From GCA-2689995 sp964529325 (GTDB taxonomy: Bacteria > Fidelibacterota > Marinisomatia > SCGC-AAA003-L08 > GCA-2689995), in contig CAZGWH010000001.1 of NCBI GenBank assembly GCA_964529325.1, positions 115,809 to 179,808 on the forward strand: DNA of 64,000 nucleotides, written 5' to 3'. Below the pieces are notes generated by a model. It was given only the letters and a program-made list of their open reading frames with translations, had not been told where the DNA came from and ran no database searches. A program made the translations under genes and the position numbers. Shown here piece by piece: positions 17,885 to 26,770 of the stretch; position 1 is the stretch's first letter, and each line of letters begins with the position of its first letter.

Positions 17885-19936
17885 TTACTTTACCTCCTTT
17901 AATTGGTAAATACCATTTTTCAATGCTTCCAATCTATTCTCTAACTCTGTATTTTCTTGGTCTAACGCTTTAATGGCTTCTGTTAAAATGGGCATCATTT
18001 GATGATAATTTCGAATCCCGTAATATCCAGATTCATCATCATGAAAAACTAACTCAGGTAACACTTCTTTTAACTCCTGTGCAATAAAACCCAAATGATT
18101 ATTTAACTTAGCAAATTCACCATTTTTATCAATGTCTTTATACCCAGGGTGTGTTTCTGTATTAATATCATACTTTACACCAGATAGTGCCATTACTTTA
18201 TTTAATGCATTATTTACAGGTCTAATATTTTGTTTAATCCGTCTATCCGATAAGTCAAACATATTACTATACCACCACCATTGAACATAGGTATCTTGCC
18301 AAACATGATCAGGGCTACCAATATAATCTGATTGAACTTTCATTCTGGAAGAATTAGTCCAAGTTCCAAGATAGTTTGAAGAATAAACAAAAGCATTTCT
18401 ATCATTACTTTGCCTAGAAGCACCTACAAATTGATTTGTATAAACCAAATTATCTGGGTGTAACCAACTATAGCCAGAACCACCATCAAGTTGTGTATCA
18501 ATTTCAATTTTACCATGATGAACATACCAATTGGGATGGTCTACATTTGGTGCTGTAAAATGTGGAGGCGGTTCTAAAGTAGTTCCATCACTCAGAAAGA
18601 AATCTGTTTCTACACGAATTGCACCATCTACATTTAGATTAAAACTAGGATTTGCAGACCCGATACCCACATTATTTGTTGTGGAAATATTTCCGTTTTC
18701 ATCCACTTCCCAGGCACTCGTATTTACGGTTTCCCCATTTTTAGATAAATTTCCCGTAAAATTTATATCACCAACCACATCTAAAGCCGATGTAGGGTTA
18801 TTATTCCCTAATCCTAACTTCCCATCATTGGTAATCACCATTTGTGTTTCACCCCCAATTCTAAATTCATGTCCACCCGTTTGATTTTCATCAGTATCAG
18901 CAGTAACCAATAAATTTTCAGGATTACTTACAGCAGTTGCTGCAAAATCGGATGCCAAACTTTCAATTGAAGTTCCATCAGCAAACTCAATTCCTCCATT
19001 ATTTATTTTAACATCACCCACAACTTCTAATTTATGCACCGGATTTGCGGTTCCAACCCCCACATTCCCATCAGTTGTGACCATAAGTGAACCTGATTCA
19101 CCAGCTTTAAATCCTACATTGTCATTGCCATCTCCACCGATAAAATGAGCATCATTAAATGCAACACCACCGGTATTGTGATTAGAACTTAAATTACCTT
19201 CAATCGTAACATCACCGTTATTCCCTATATTTATTAATGCGCTTTGATCTGAAGATGATATCCCCACCGAACCATTTGTGTTAAAAGTAAGCACATCAGT
19301 ACCATCTGCATTTTGAATATTCAAAGCAGAATTGGCATTTGTTTTGCTTATTTTCCAGGTTTCAGCACCATTTTCAGCAAAAATAATTAATGCATTATTA
19401 GAACCCGATTGAATAGAAATAATTGCTTCTTCATCCTTGCTTACGGCTATATTTTCATTTGCATTTGTGGTACCAATTCCTACATTCCCAGCAGATGAAA
19501 ATGTATTATGTACACCTTTAACTGCATAAGAATGTGGTACAACCGAAAGTTTCATTCTAGGCATTTCGGTATTATCTTCTACCTGAACACCCAACCAGTA
19601 GGATTGGTCAAACATAAGTTCACCAAATGAAGTAATGCTACCTAATTCCACCGTAAATAATCCACTTTCTGATAATACACTGGGATGCACTTCTGTCCAT
19701 ATTGCATCATTTCCATTATGTGTTTCGTACAAAGTAAAAGTAACAGCATTAAAACCATTTAATGATTTTCCATACTGATCCTTTAATACACCCTGCATCA
19801 AAAATGATTGTGCAAATGTAATTTGTAATGAAAAAAGTAATAAAAATAATAAGCCTATTTTTTTGAATAACCCACTTCGTAGAGAATTATTAATTCTTAA
19901 TTTATAATTCTTAATTTTTAATTTGAAATTCAACAT
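17885..19936 (-). CDS. Fibre-like secreted protein with C-terminal S74 intramolecular chaperone domain (683 aa)
   Basis: Second of the three paralogues. The ATG overlaps the upstream stop as TAATG and has GGAGGG six bases before it, so translation is coupled. Residues 1-25 are an odd Asn/Lys/Leu-rich extension encoded by AT-rich repeat DNA, followed by a clear signal peptide (KKIGLLFLLLFSLQITFAQ). The body has the same N-terminal domain and repeated 'GNVGIGT.NP...L.V.G' shaft units. The S74 domain starts at about Ser563 (DLSDRRIKQNI; Ser563 and Lys568 form the predicted autocleavage dyad) with LGFIAQELKEVLPELV, and ends in a coiled coil. Predicted to be a homotrimeric surface fibre; its ligand is unknown. 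Confidence 0.85.
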   Translation of the reverse strand: MLNFKLKIKNYKLRINNSLRSGLFKKIGLLFLLLFSLQITFAQSFLMQGVLKDQYGKSLNGFNAVTFTLYETHNGNDAIWTEVHPSVLSESGLFTVELGSITSFGELMFDQSYWLGVQVEDNTEMPRMKLSVVPHSYAVKGVHNTFSSAGNVGIGTTNANENIAVSKDEEAIISIQSGSNNALIIFAENGAETWKISKTNANSALNIQNADGTDVLTFNTNGSVGISSSDQSALINIGNNGDVTIEGNLSSNHNTGGVAFNDAHFIGGDGNDNVGFKAGESGSLMVTTDGNVGVGTANPVHKLEVVGDVKINNGGIEFADGTSIESLASDFAATAVSNPENLLVTADTDENQTGGHEFRIGGETQMVITNDGKLGLGNNNPTSALDVVGDINFTGNLSKNGETVNTSAWEVDENGNISTTNNVGIGSANPSFNLNVDGAIRVETDFFLSDGTTLEPPPHFTAPNVDHPNWYVHHGKIEIDTQLDGGSGYSWLHPDNLVYTNQFVGASRQSNDRNAFVYSSNYLGTWTNSSRMKVQSDYIGSPDHVWQDTYVQWWWYSNMFDLSDRRIKQNIRPVNNALNKVMALSGVKYDINTETHPGYKDIDKNGEFAKLNNHLGFIAQELKEVLPELVFHDDESGYYGIRNYHQMMPILTEAIKALDQENTELENRLEALKNGIYQLKEVK

Positions 19937-22434
19937 TACTTACCCTCCTTTTGTAGAGCTTTTAATCGTTCTTCTAATGCAGTGATATCATTTTTAATAC
20001 CATCCTGATGTTCCGTTTTATATTCCTGAACTGCTTCGGTGATGACAGATGCCATCTGATGATAATTCACTATCTCATACAAACCAGTATCTTTGTTATA
20101 TTGAACCATTTCAGGAAATAATTCTTTTAGTTCCTGTGCAATAAAACCGTAATTAGCATTTATCCCTGTTAGTTCATTTAATTTATCAGCATCTACATCT
20201 TTATAAAGTGGATGTGTATCTGTATCAATTGCATAATGTACCCCTCGCAATTGTAAAACTCTTTCCAATACATTGTTAATGCCGATAATATTCTTTTTTA
20301 CTCGTCGGTCTGAAAAATTGTAATAATTGGAAACAAAACAATCTCTCAACTCTGCACCTACAAACCGCGCATCTTGAGTTCCAATTTTACCAATACCAGT
20401 AGTTGTTTCGTGAGGAATAATATATCCTTTATTATTTGACCCATTATATGAACCATATATAAATGAAACACCATTAATGTATGATGCTCCTTTATAGACA
20501 CCATTCGAATAATCGCTAGATGTATTATATGCACCTAATCCAGCACGACCAGTACTATTACTTTTATCACCGGTAGATAAAGCTATACCATAATTAAAAC
20601 CATCATAACTATTACCTCTAACTACATCTTCATAATAGGTGCCACTAGGACCATACATTAGTTTAGTACTATACATAAAATTAGATGCATCAATTGCGGT
20701 TAAATCTAATACTGAACCATTTACATTTATTTCATCTGCTTTTACATCGGTTACATGCAATGCAACTTCTGGTGTAGAAGTACCAACACCCACATTACCC
20801 GCTGAATATACCAGTGCAGGAATGTCATCTAATTGAGTGGCGGAATCAAATTCTAAAACATATTTATTTGACCATTGGGTAGTATAATCTCCCCAAGTTC
20901 CGTCAGGTCGCATCAAACAATAATCTTCACCAGTCCCATAATTGTTTGGTTCTCCATCTGCCCAATTTGTATAAATTACAGGCTCACCATTTTCCCAAAC
21001 CCAATTACCTTCAGATGCTTCGTCAGTTAGTCCAAGCCATATATGATTTACATACATAGGATCTACAAAATCATTTTCTTCCTGGCTTGAGATAGTTACC
21101 AAATGCCCCCCTTGTTGATTACATTGTGGAATTACATCTGCCCAAACAGTGAGAGAATTAGAAATAAAATAATGATGACCTTCAAATTCTCCATAATAGG
21201 TTACTAAATTTTCGTCAACTAATGGAAAATCAAATCCTGCATCTAATACTTCTTCATTCCACAACCCACTCCCAAAAGTAGATCCGTTATTCATTAAATC
21301 ACCGGAATAATTAATATCACCGGCAATATCTAAAGCTGTTGTTGGGTTTTCAACACCAATACCTACTTTACCATCTTGCTTAATAATCATTTTGGTTTCA
21401 TTACCAATATTAAACCGAATTTCACCTGTTCCGCTGGTGTCACTATCTGCAGAAATCATAATATCACCTAACCCAGCCATAGATCCGGCATCACCTCCAC
21501 CTAAACTACCTGTTGCAAGTGTTGTACCATCTGAAAATCTTAAAATACCATCACCCGTCAGTTTAATATTACCATTTACATCCAATGTTTTAGTGGGTGC
21601 ATCTGTATTAAATCCAACATTACCTTCATTTGTTATAGATAAAGCCCAATTAACACCAGCTTTTACACCAAATGAAGAAGAATCAATTACAGCTACGGTA
21701 AAATTTTCACCCATATTGAGTTCACTATTTTCACCTGTTAGACTAATCATTCCCTCGGCAACAACATCGCCAGCAACATGTAGCTGAGATTGAGGTGAAA
21801 TAGTACCAATACCCACTTTACCATCCTGCAATATCGTAAGTGAATTGCCTGAATTTTCGTTATTTATTTTTAACGCATTATCAGAGGCAGAACTTTCAAC
21901 TCTCCATTGTGTTTCTGTATTTTGCTTAAATAATAGCGAACCAACTTGACCTTCACCGCTGTTTAATTTGATAACAGTTTCTCCATCATCTACGACTACA
22001 AGGTTTGCGTCTGGAGTTTTGGTACCTATACCCACATTTCCACCGGATGAAAAGATATTTTCACTTCCGTTAGCAGATAAAGCATAGGGTGAATTCCCTA
22101 ATTTAATCCGTGTTGAAATTTCACTTTGTCCATTAATTGCTATTCCTAACCATGTATCGGATGTAAATGATAAATTGGCCATTGAATTAACAGCACCTAA
22201 GTCAACCGAATACACACCAAATTTCACATTAACATCTGATATGGTTTCAGACCAAAGTTGATTTCCATCTGTTACCGCATCATGTAAACTAAAATTAATG
22301 GAATAACTTCCATCATTTACCGTATTTCCAAGCTGGTCTCGCATTACACCCTGTATTGAAAGTGTCTGTGAATATATAAACGAACTTAACAATAGTATAC
22401 TTGCTAACCCAACTATTTTCATCTTATTATACAT
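19936..22434 (-). CDS. Fibre-like secreted protein with C-type lectin domain and S74 chaperone domain (832 aa)
   Basis: First gene of the fibre operon, with AGGAG five bases before the ATG. Signal peptide MKIVGLASILLLSSFIYSQ (starting at Met5), the shared N-terminal domain, then shaft repeats (GNVGIGTKTPDANL, GKVGIGTISPQSQL and others). Residues ~405-525 are a C-type lectin-like domain absent from the two paralogues: WLGLTDEASEGNWVW, then GEPNNYGTGEDYC containing the EPN calcium/mannose-type motif and a WGD in place of the usual WND. Only two Cys remain, so the canonical two disulfides are not kept. The S74 chaperone domain starts near Ser708 (NFSDRRVKKNI, Lys713 retained) with YGFIAQELKELFPEMV. 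Likely a sugar-binding trimeric fibre; calcium binding is inferred from the EPN motif only. Confidence 0.85.
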   Translation of the reverse strand: MYNKMKIVGLASILLLSSFIYSQTLSIQGVMRDQLGNTVNDGSYSINFSLHDAVTDGNQLWSETISDVNVKFGVYSVDLGAVNSMANLSFTSDTWLGIAINGQSEISTRIKLGNSPYALSANGSENIFSSGGNVGIGTKTPDANLVVVDDGETVIKLNSGEGQVGSLLFKQNTETQWRVESSASDNALKINNENSGNSLTILQDGKVGIGTISPQSQLHVAGDVVAEGMISLTGENSELNMGENFTVAVIDSSSFGVKAGVNWALSITNEGNVGFNTDAPTKTLDVNGNIKLTGDGILRFSDGTTLATGSLGGGDAGSMAGLGDIMISADSDTSGTGEIRFNIGNETKMIIKQDGKVGIGVENPTTALDIAGDINYSGDLMNNGSTFGSGLWNEEVLDAGFDFPLVDENLVTYYGEFEGHHYFISNSLTVWADVIPQCNQQGGHLVTISSQEENDFVDPMYVNHIWLGLTDEASEGNWVWENGEPVIYTNWADGEPNNYGTGEDYCLMRPDGTWGDYTTQWSNKYVLEFDSATQLDDIPALVYSAGNVGVGTSTPEVALHVTDVKADEINVNGSVLDLTAIDASNFMYSTKLMYGPSGTYYEDVVRGNSYDGFNYGIALSTGDKSNSTGRAGLGAYNTSSDYSNGVYKGASYINGVSFIYGSYNGSNNKGYIIPHETTTGIGKIGTQDARFVGAELRDCFVSNYYNFSDRRVKKNIIGINNVLERVLQLRGVHYAIDTDTHPLYKDVDADKLNELTGINANYGFIAQELKELFPEMVQYNKDTGLYEIVNYHQMASVITEAVQEYKTEHQDGIKNDITALEERLKALQKEGK

Positions 22435-23096
22435 ATCTACTCCTGATATTATTTTTAAAATACATTTTCTTAACTTTTCTATTCATTTAACTCTCACTCC
22501 AATTCCTTTTTATCTTCCAAATTTTTATTTTTTATATTTTTAGAAGATTCATCATTAAAGTATTTATTTAATATTTCAATTTTATTTTTTACCGAATTTA
22601 TCAACTGTTCTTCTTTTTCAAAAGAATCACTTTCAATCTCTTCAATTATCTCGTTTTTTCCACTCAAAAAATTACTTCTACTTATTTGAATAATTAATTT
22701 TACTAATTTCCCAACCGAGTAATATTAGGATGATAATCTAATTTTCATCAACTCGACAAAAACTCGACAACTAGATATCTATGTCTTTTAAATGATAAAA
22801 TTAATATAGAAAGATTTTTTACGCAAATAAAAACCGTTGATTCAGTTAAAAGTGGGAAATGTTCAAGGTAACAATAACCTCTAGAGGTGTGGGTTTTTAA
22901 TGAATGATAACTACTTATTCATTTTAATGGATATTAAAGGAATGTCTTTTCTAGAATAATACTTTTAAGGCAAAATTTATTTTTACTCTATAGATATAAT
23001 TGGATTATAATTCATTTTAGAGGTAATGACAAATTAAATAATGGTTTAATGGGAAGAATTACTTACTAAAGTATGAAGCTAACAATTAAAAATGAA
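22435..23096. other. Gene-poor region upstream of the fibre operon
   Basis: About 660 bases with no full gene. It should hold the promoter of the fibre operon (minus strand). It contains the Lys/Glu-rich open frame described separately at 22494-22724, two CTCGACA direct repeats near 22760, and a 12-base perfect palindrome ACCTCTAGAGGT at 22877-22888. I recognise no RNA gene or insertion sequence in it. Confidence 0.6.
22494..22724 (-). pseudogene. Coding-like 77-codon open frame without an ATG, possible gene remnant
   Basis: On the minus strand the frame is open from a stop at 22725 to a TGA at 22494 and reads VGKLVKLIIQISRSNFLSGK, then an acidic/basic helix-like stretch with EIIEEIESDSFEKEEQ and NKIEILNKYF. 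Amino-acid choice looks like a real, charged alpha-helical protein rather than noise, but there is no ATG; the only early start is TTG at 22667 and it lacks a ribosome binding site. It may be the tail of a decayed gene or a small protein from a rare start. No family recognised. Confidence 0.3.
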
Positions 23097-24611
23097 TCAA
23101 ATTAAATCTATGGTTATAAGCAAGTTATCTTTTTTTGTTAATTTCATTTTCTTTCTAATTCTATAACGATACTGCTCAATAGTATGAAGTTCAAGATGAG
23201 TTAATGCTGTAATTTCTTTAGAATTCATTTTAAGTTTTAATAACGCACAAATTTTTTGCTCTTTTGGTGAAAGCTTGGGGTATTTTTTTTGTAAATTTTC
23301 ATAAAACTGAATATGGACATTATTAAATGATTTTTCAAATTCTTCCCACTCAGAATTATCTGTCATTTTATTTTGTAATTCTTTTCTAATTCCTTTTAAT
23401 AAATGGCGGTTCTCTTTACTCAATTTTGACAAGCGTAGTGTTTCTTCAAATGTTTCGACTAAAGACTTTTGCTTTTGGGCAATCTGCATCGCTTTGGATG
23501 TGAGTTCTTTATTTTTTTCTTCCATTTCATTCTTCAACCGTTCAATTTGACGCTCTTTTCGTTCAGTATCTAACTCAACTCTATATTTTTCTATTTTGGT
23601 TTGTAATTTTCCTGTTTCAATAGAATTATTTTTTTTCAATTGTTTTACATTTATATCATGGTATTTTTTATAATGGAAAATCTGCTTTTTTCCATCCCCC
23701 ATTGCTTCATATAATTCTGAAAAAATTTCATGTATAACCATTTGAAAATGTGTACTTTTTATTTTTGTCGCAATTGATAATGACTTTTTTAATATATGTT
23801 CACCTTTAATAAAATCTCCTGTTTTAGAATAAGTAATTCCAATATTATTATATTTTGTAATTAAATCACCTTCTGAACCATGCTCTTTTGTGATGGAAAT
23901 TGCTTCAATAAGACATGACTTTGCTTTATCATATTGCTCTAAATCATTATATAATACTCCTAAATTATTTAATGAATACGCAATATTCTTAAATTCATTA
24001 TTATCTCTATCAATTTTCAAAACTTGTAATGCATATTTCACAGCTTTATTAATTTTACCAGTTTGAATTAATGTACCAGTTAAATTAGATAATGATTCTA
24101 CAATATAAATTTGATTGCCTAATTGTGTTCTAATTTCTAAACATTCTTCATGAATTTCAATCGCTTTTTCATATTGCTCTAAGAAAAAATAAATAATACC
24201 AATTTGGTTGAGAGTAATTCCAATTTTTTCCTCATTGTTGATTTTATTAAAATAAATTAATGAGGGCTCTAAATATTTTAATGCTTTTCGGTAATTACCA
24301 AGAGAAATGAAAATTTTGGCAAAAACGATTGAAATCTCGTTTACTTTCAATTTATTGTTGAGATTATAATAGATTTCATTTGCTAATTTAATAAACTCTA
24401 ACGCCTTGTCAAAATCATGGGAAATAATATATTTTCTTGCTTCATTCGCTATTTCATCTGCAATCTTAATTGCTTTTTTAGGAGTTGTTTTTGCTAAATC
24501 TACTGACTTTAAAATTCTATCGACAATTTTATTTGCATTTATTGGATCAAATTTCAGCTGTTTTTTTGCTTCGTCAAACTTTTGACTAAAATTTTTATTA
24601 ATTATTTCCAT
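23097..24611 (-). CDS. TPR-containing transcriptional regulator with LuxR-type HTH
   Basis: A 504-residue soluble protein. Residues ~40-320 are tetratricopeptide repeats (for example 'YRKALKYLEPSLIYFNKI', 'EKAIEIHEECLEIRTQLG', 'YDKAKSCLIEAISITKEHG'), ~325-400 is a Lys/Glu-rich coiled coil, and the last ~60 residues are a LuxR/GerE-like HTH (LSPKEQKICALLKLKMNSKE, then T.HLELHTIEQYRYRIRKKM). No signal peptide, membrane helix or kinase domain is visible. TPR proteins with this C-terminal HTH are common in the FCB group; targets are unknown. Its gene lies directly upstream of the fibre/adhesin operon in the same direction, across a 660-base gap, so it is a candidate regulator of that operon. Confidence 0.8.
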   Translation of the reverse strand: MEIINKNFSQKFDEAKKQLKFDPINANKIVDRILKSVDLAKTTPKKAIKIADEIANEARKYIISHDFDKALEFIKLANEIYYNLNNKLKVNEISIVFAKIFISLGNYRKALKYLEPSLIYFNKINNEEKIGITLNQIGIIYFFLEQYEKAIEIHEECLEIRTQLGNQIYIVESLSNLTGTLIQTGKINKAVKYALQVLKIDRDNNEFKNIAYSLNNLGVLYNDLEQYDKAKSCLIEAISITKEHGSEGDLITKYNNIGITYSKTGDFIKGEHILKKSLSIATKIKSTHFQMVIHEIFSELYEAMGDGKKQIFHYKKYHDINVKQLKKNNSIETGKLQTKIEKYRVELDTERKERQIERLKNEMEEKNKELTSKAMQIAQKQKSLVETFEETLRLSKLSKENRHLLKGIRKELQNKMTDNSEWEEFEKSFNNVHIQFYENLQKKYPKLSPKEQKICALLKLKMNSKEITALTHLELHTIEQYRYRIRKKMKLTKKDNLLITIDLI

Positions 24612-24987
24612 TAATTATCATTAATTCTATAAAATTTAGGTATAAAAATTATAATCAGTTTAGTAACGATTACAATATGTATTTAAAAAGTAATTTATTT
24701 GTGAAATTATAATGACACCGACCATGTAATGGAACATATATTGAAAAGAAATTAAACCCGTAGGGTCATTGCATGCTTTGACTTTACAATAAAAAATAGG
24801 AAGCTGATTTTCGCAGATAAGAAAATCAATTAAAAATTAATACAAATAATTAAGAATTAAGAATGGTATAGGCATTGGCGTGCCGTGCCTAATTCAATTA
24901 AGAATAAAACCCCGTAGAATAAAAAAAAACAGATTTCACAGGTTAAGCAAATAAATCACTCTTATTGAGAAAAATCAAATTAAATTT
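24612..24987. repeat. Non-coding region with AT-rich direct repeats and hairpins
   Basis: No gene seen. Features: hairpin GATTTTC/GAAAATC at 24806-24827; a GC-richer hairpin TAGGCA...TGCCTA at 24869-24891 whose loop itself holds GGC/GCC; and AATTAAGAAT-type repeats on both sides of it (24847-24863 and 24896-24905). The 'TTCGCAGATAAG' and 'CAGATTTCACAGGTTAAG' strings look like degenerate copies of one dispersed repeat. A related AT-rich repeat appears inside the start of the 683-aa fibre gene. Confidence 0.45.
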
Positions 24988-25821
24988 TTACTTCTTCGTC
25001 TTCATTGTAGGAATAAAATTAGAGTTTTTTATAATTCGCTTTGTAGAATCAGATGAAAAAGTAGATAAAAGTGGGTATATTATATCTTTATTTTTTTTAA
25101 TGGTTTGTAAATAAAATTGCTGTGCAAAAGGATATTCACCCGATAAAATATTATTATATAATGGAATTGCAATAAAATCTTTTTCAGGATATGCTATAGA
25201 TAGCATTTTAACTTTTGTAATTATTTTTGGTAAATCAGCAACTCTCACAATTCCAATTCCATTAAAATCATCTAAAATTTTAACAATCATCGAATCTGTA
25301 TTTTCTATAGGAATAGTTAAATCAAAAAAGTCTTCACCATCCATTACTAAATCCTTAAACAGGTGACCTATAAAATTATCCTGATAATAAGTAATAATTT
25401 GTGGTGAATATCCACCTACTTCATCCCAAAATTGTATATTTCCAGTAAATATATTTTTCAAATTAATTTCTTCAATGATTTCAACCGTATTGCTATTATG
25501 CACAACAGCAATCACACCATCCGCTCCAAGCAATGTTTCTTTTGGATATAGTCCATTTTCATTTAGTCTTAATGAATCGTCATTCGTAAATTTTTGAGTA
25601 GAAATACATCCATCTGATTTATTTTCAATCAATAAATCTACGCAATTAAATTCATTAGAATATTCAAAATTAAATTTATCAGTTATTTCTGGACCTAAAT
25701 TTTCAACGACTGATGTGGTAAAAAAAGATGAAGTAGAATCAATAGAAATATTTGATTTATTAAATTGGTCGATAAACCCACAACCTGTGAACAATAAAAA
25801 TATAGCTATTTTTTTAAACAT
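24988..25821 (-). CDS. PstS-like periplasmic substrate-binding lipoprotein
   Basis: 277 residues with a short lipoprotein-type signal (MFKKIAIFLLFTGCG; Cys14 is the predicted lipidated residue, with a slightly atypical Phe-Thr-Gly before it). The body matches the phosphate-type binding-protein fold: LGADGVIAVVHNSN, then INLKNIFTGNIQFWDEVGG, the strand-hinge pattern of PstS, and a later FNGIGIV. About 277 aa is within the normal PstS range. No pstCAB or phoU is nearby, so it may act alone, for example as a sensor or orphan binder; the anion bound is not shown by the sequence. It lies 46 bases after folD and could be co-transcribed with it. Confidence 0.7.
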   Translation of the reverse strand: MFKKIAIFLLFTGCGFIDQFNKSNISIDSTSSFFTTSVVENLGPEITDKFNFEYSNEFNCVDLLIENKSDGCISTQKFTNDDSLRLNENGLYPKETLLGADGVIAVVHNSNTVEIIEEINLKNIFTGNIQFWDEVGGYSPQIITYYQDNFIGHLFKDLVMDGEDFFDLTIPIENTDSMIVKILDDFNGIGIVRVADLPKIITKVKMLSIAYPEKDFIAIPLYNNILSGEYPFAQQFYLQTIKKNKDIIYPLLSTFSSDSTKRIIKNSNFIPTMKTKK

Positions 25822-25867
25822 TTATTAATCCTTAAAAAATTAAAAATCATTTGTTCAGTTTACTAAA

Positions 25868-26770
25868 TTATTTAATTGAATTTTCTGCTGAACGAATTGT
25901 ATTATTTAATAACATCGTAATGGTCATTGGTCCAACTCCGCCAGGGACAGGTGTAATTGAATTTGCTTTTTCTAAACAGTCATTAAAATCTACATCACCT
26001 ACAAGACTATATCCTTTTGGAGAATTTAAATCCTCAATTCGGTTTATTCCAACATCAATAATATTCACATTTTCACGAATCATATCTGAAGTTATATATT
26101 TAGGAACTCCAGTGGCAACAATTAATAAATCTGCTTGTTTTGTAAAATAAGATAAATTTTTAGTTCCTGTATGGCACATCGTCACTGTAGCATTCCCTTT
26201 TCGTAATTTTTGTGAAAGTAAACCAAACATTGGTTTTCCAACAATATTACTTCTTCCAACAATAACGGCATGGCATCCGTCAGTTTCAATATTATAAAAA
26301 TCTAATATTTCAATAATTCCATTTGGTGTGCATGGTATAAATTCAGGATGACCTTTAAAAAGATGTCCAATATTTATTGGATGAAAACCATCAACATCTT
26401 TTAAGGGAGAAACTGACATCAATATTTTCCGTGTATTCATACTTTTAGGCAAGGGCAATTGAACTAAAATTCCATGAACTGAATCATCATTATTAAGCCC
26501 CTTAATGATTTCAATTAAATCAGATTCAGCAAATTCAGATGGTAAGGCATAAGTTTCAGATGCACATTCCATTTTATTAAATGCTTTTGTTTTACTATTA
26601 ACATAAACTTGAGAAGCAGGATCATTCCCTACAATAATAACAGCAAGCTTAGGAATAATATTATTTTTAGTATTTAACTCATTAATTTGGGATTTTAATT
26701 TTTCACGAATATGTTTACTAACTGGTTTACCTTTAAGTAAAATAGTTTCATCAGAAATTATTGTATTCAA
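25868..26770 (-). CDS. folD: Bifunctional methylenetetrahydrofolate dehydrogenase/cyclohydrolase FolD
   Basis: FolD converts 5,10-methylene-THF to 10-formyl-THF in one-carbon metabolism, using NADP. 300 aa. Motifs: VGNDPASQVYVNSKTKAF (holding the catalytic Lys of the YVxxK motif), GILVQLPLPKSM, SPLKDVDGFHP, the Rossmann segment VIVGRSNIVGKPM, and the terminal TPVPGGVGPMTITML. The start is TTG, overlapping the zapA stop in a TTGA tetranucleotide, so translation is probably coupled to zapA. Confidence 0.96.
   Translation of the reverse strand: MNTIISDETILLKGKPVSKHIREKLKSQINELNTKNNIIPKLAVIIVGNDPASQVYVNSKTKAFNKMECASETYALPSEFAESDLIEIIKGLNNDDSVHGILVQLPLPKSMNTRKILMSVSPLKDVDGFHPINIGHLFKGHPEFIPCTPNGIIEILDFYNIETDGCHAVIVGRSNIVGKPMFGLLSQKLRKGNATVTMCHTGTKNLSYFTKQADLLIVATGVPKYITSDMIRENVNIIDVGINRIEDLNSPKGYSLVGDVDFNDCLEKANSITPVPGGVGPMTITMLLNNTIRSAENSIK

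Noticed and set aside
15808..22434. The S74/tail-fibre-like genes as a prophage
   Set aside because: All three have signal peptides and lie in an operon with a T9SS surface protein; no capsid, terminase, portal, lysis or integrase gene is present in the window.
22740..22780. Recombinase attachment site from the paired CTCGACA repeats
   Set aside because: Two short direct repeats only, no tRNA, integrase or flanking duplication.
22877..22888. 12-base perfect palindrome ACCTCTAGAGGT
   Set aside because: Too short to be convincing as an operator and no second copy seen; kept only as part of the intergenic description.
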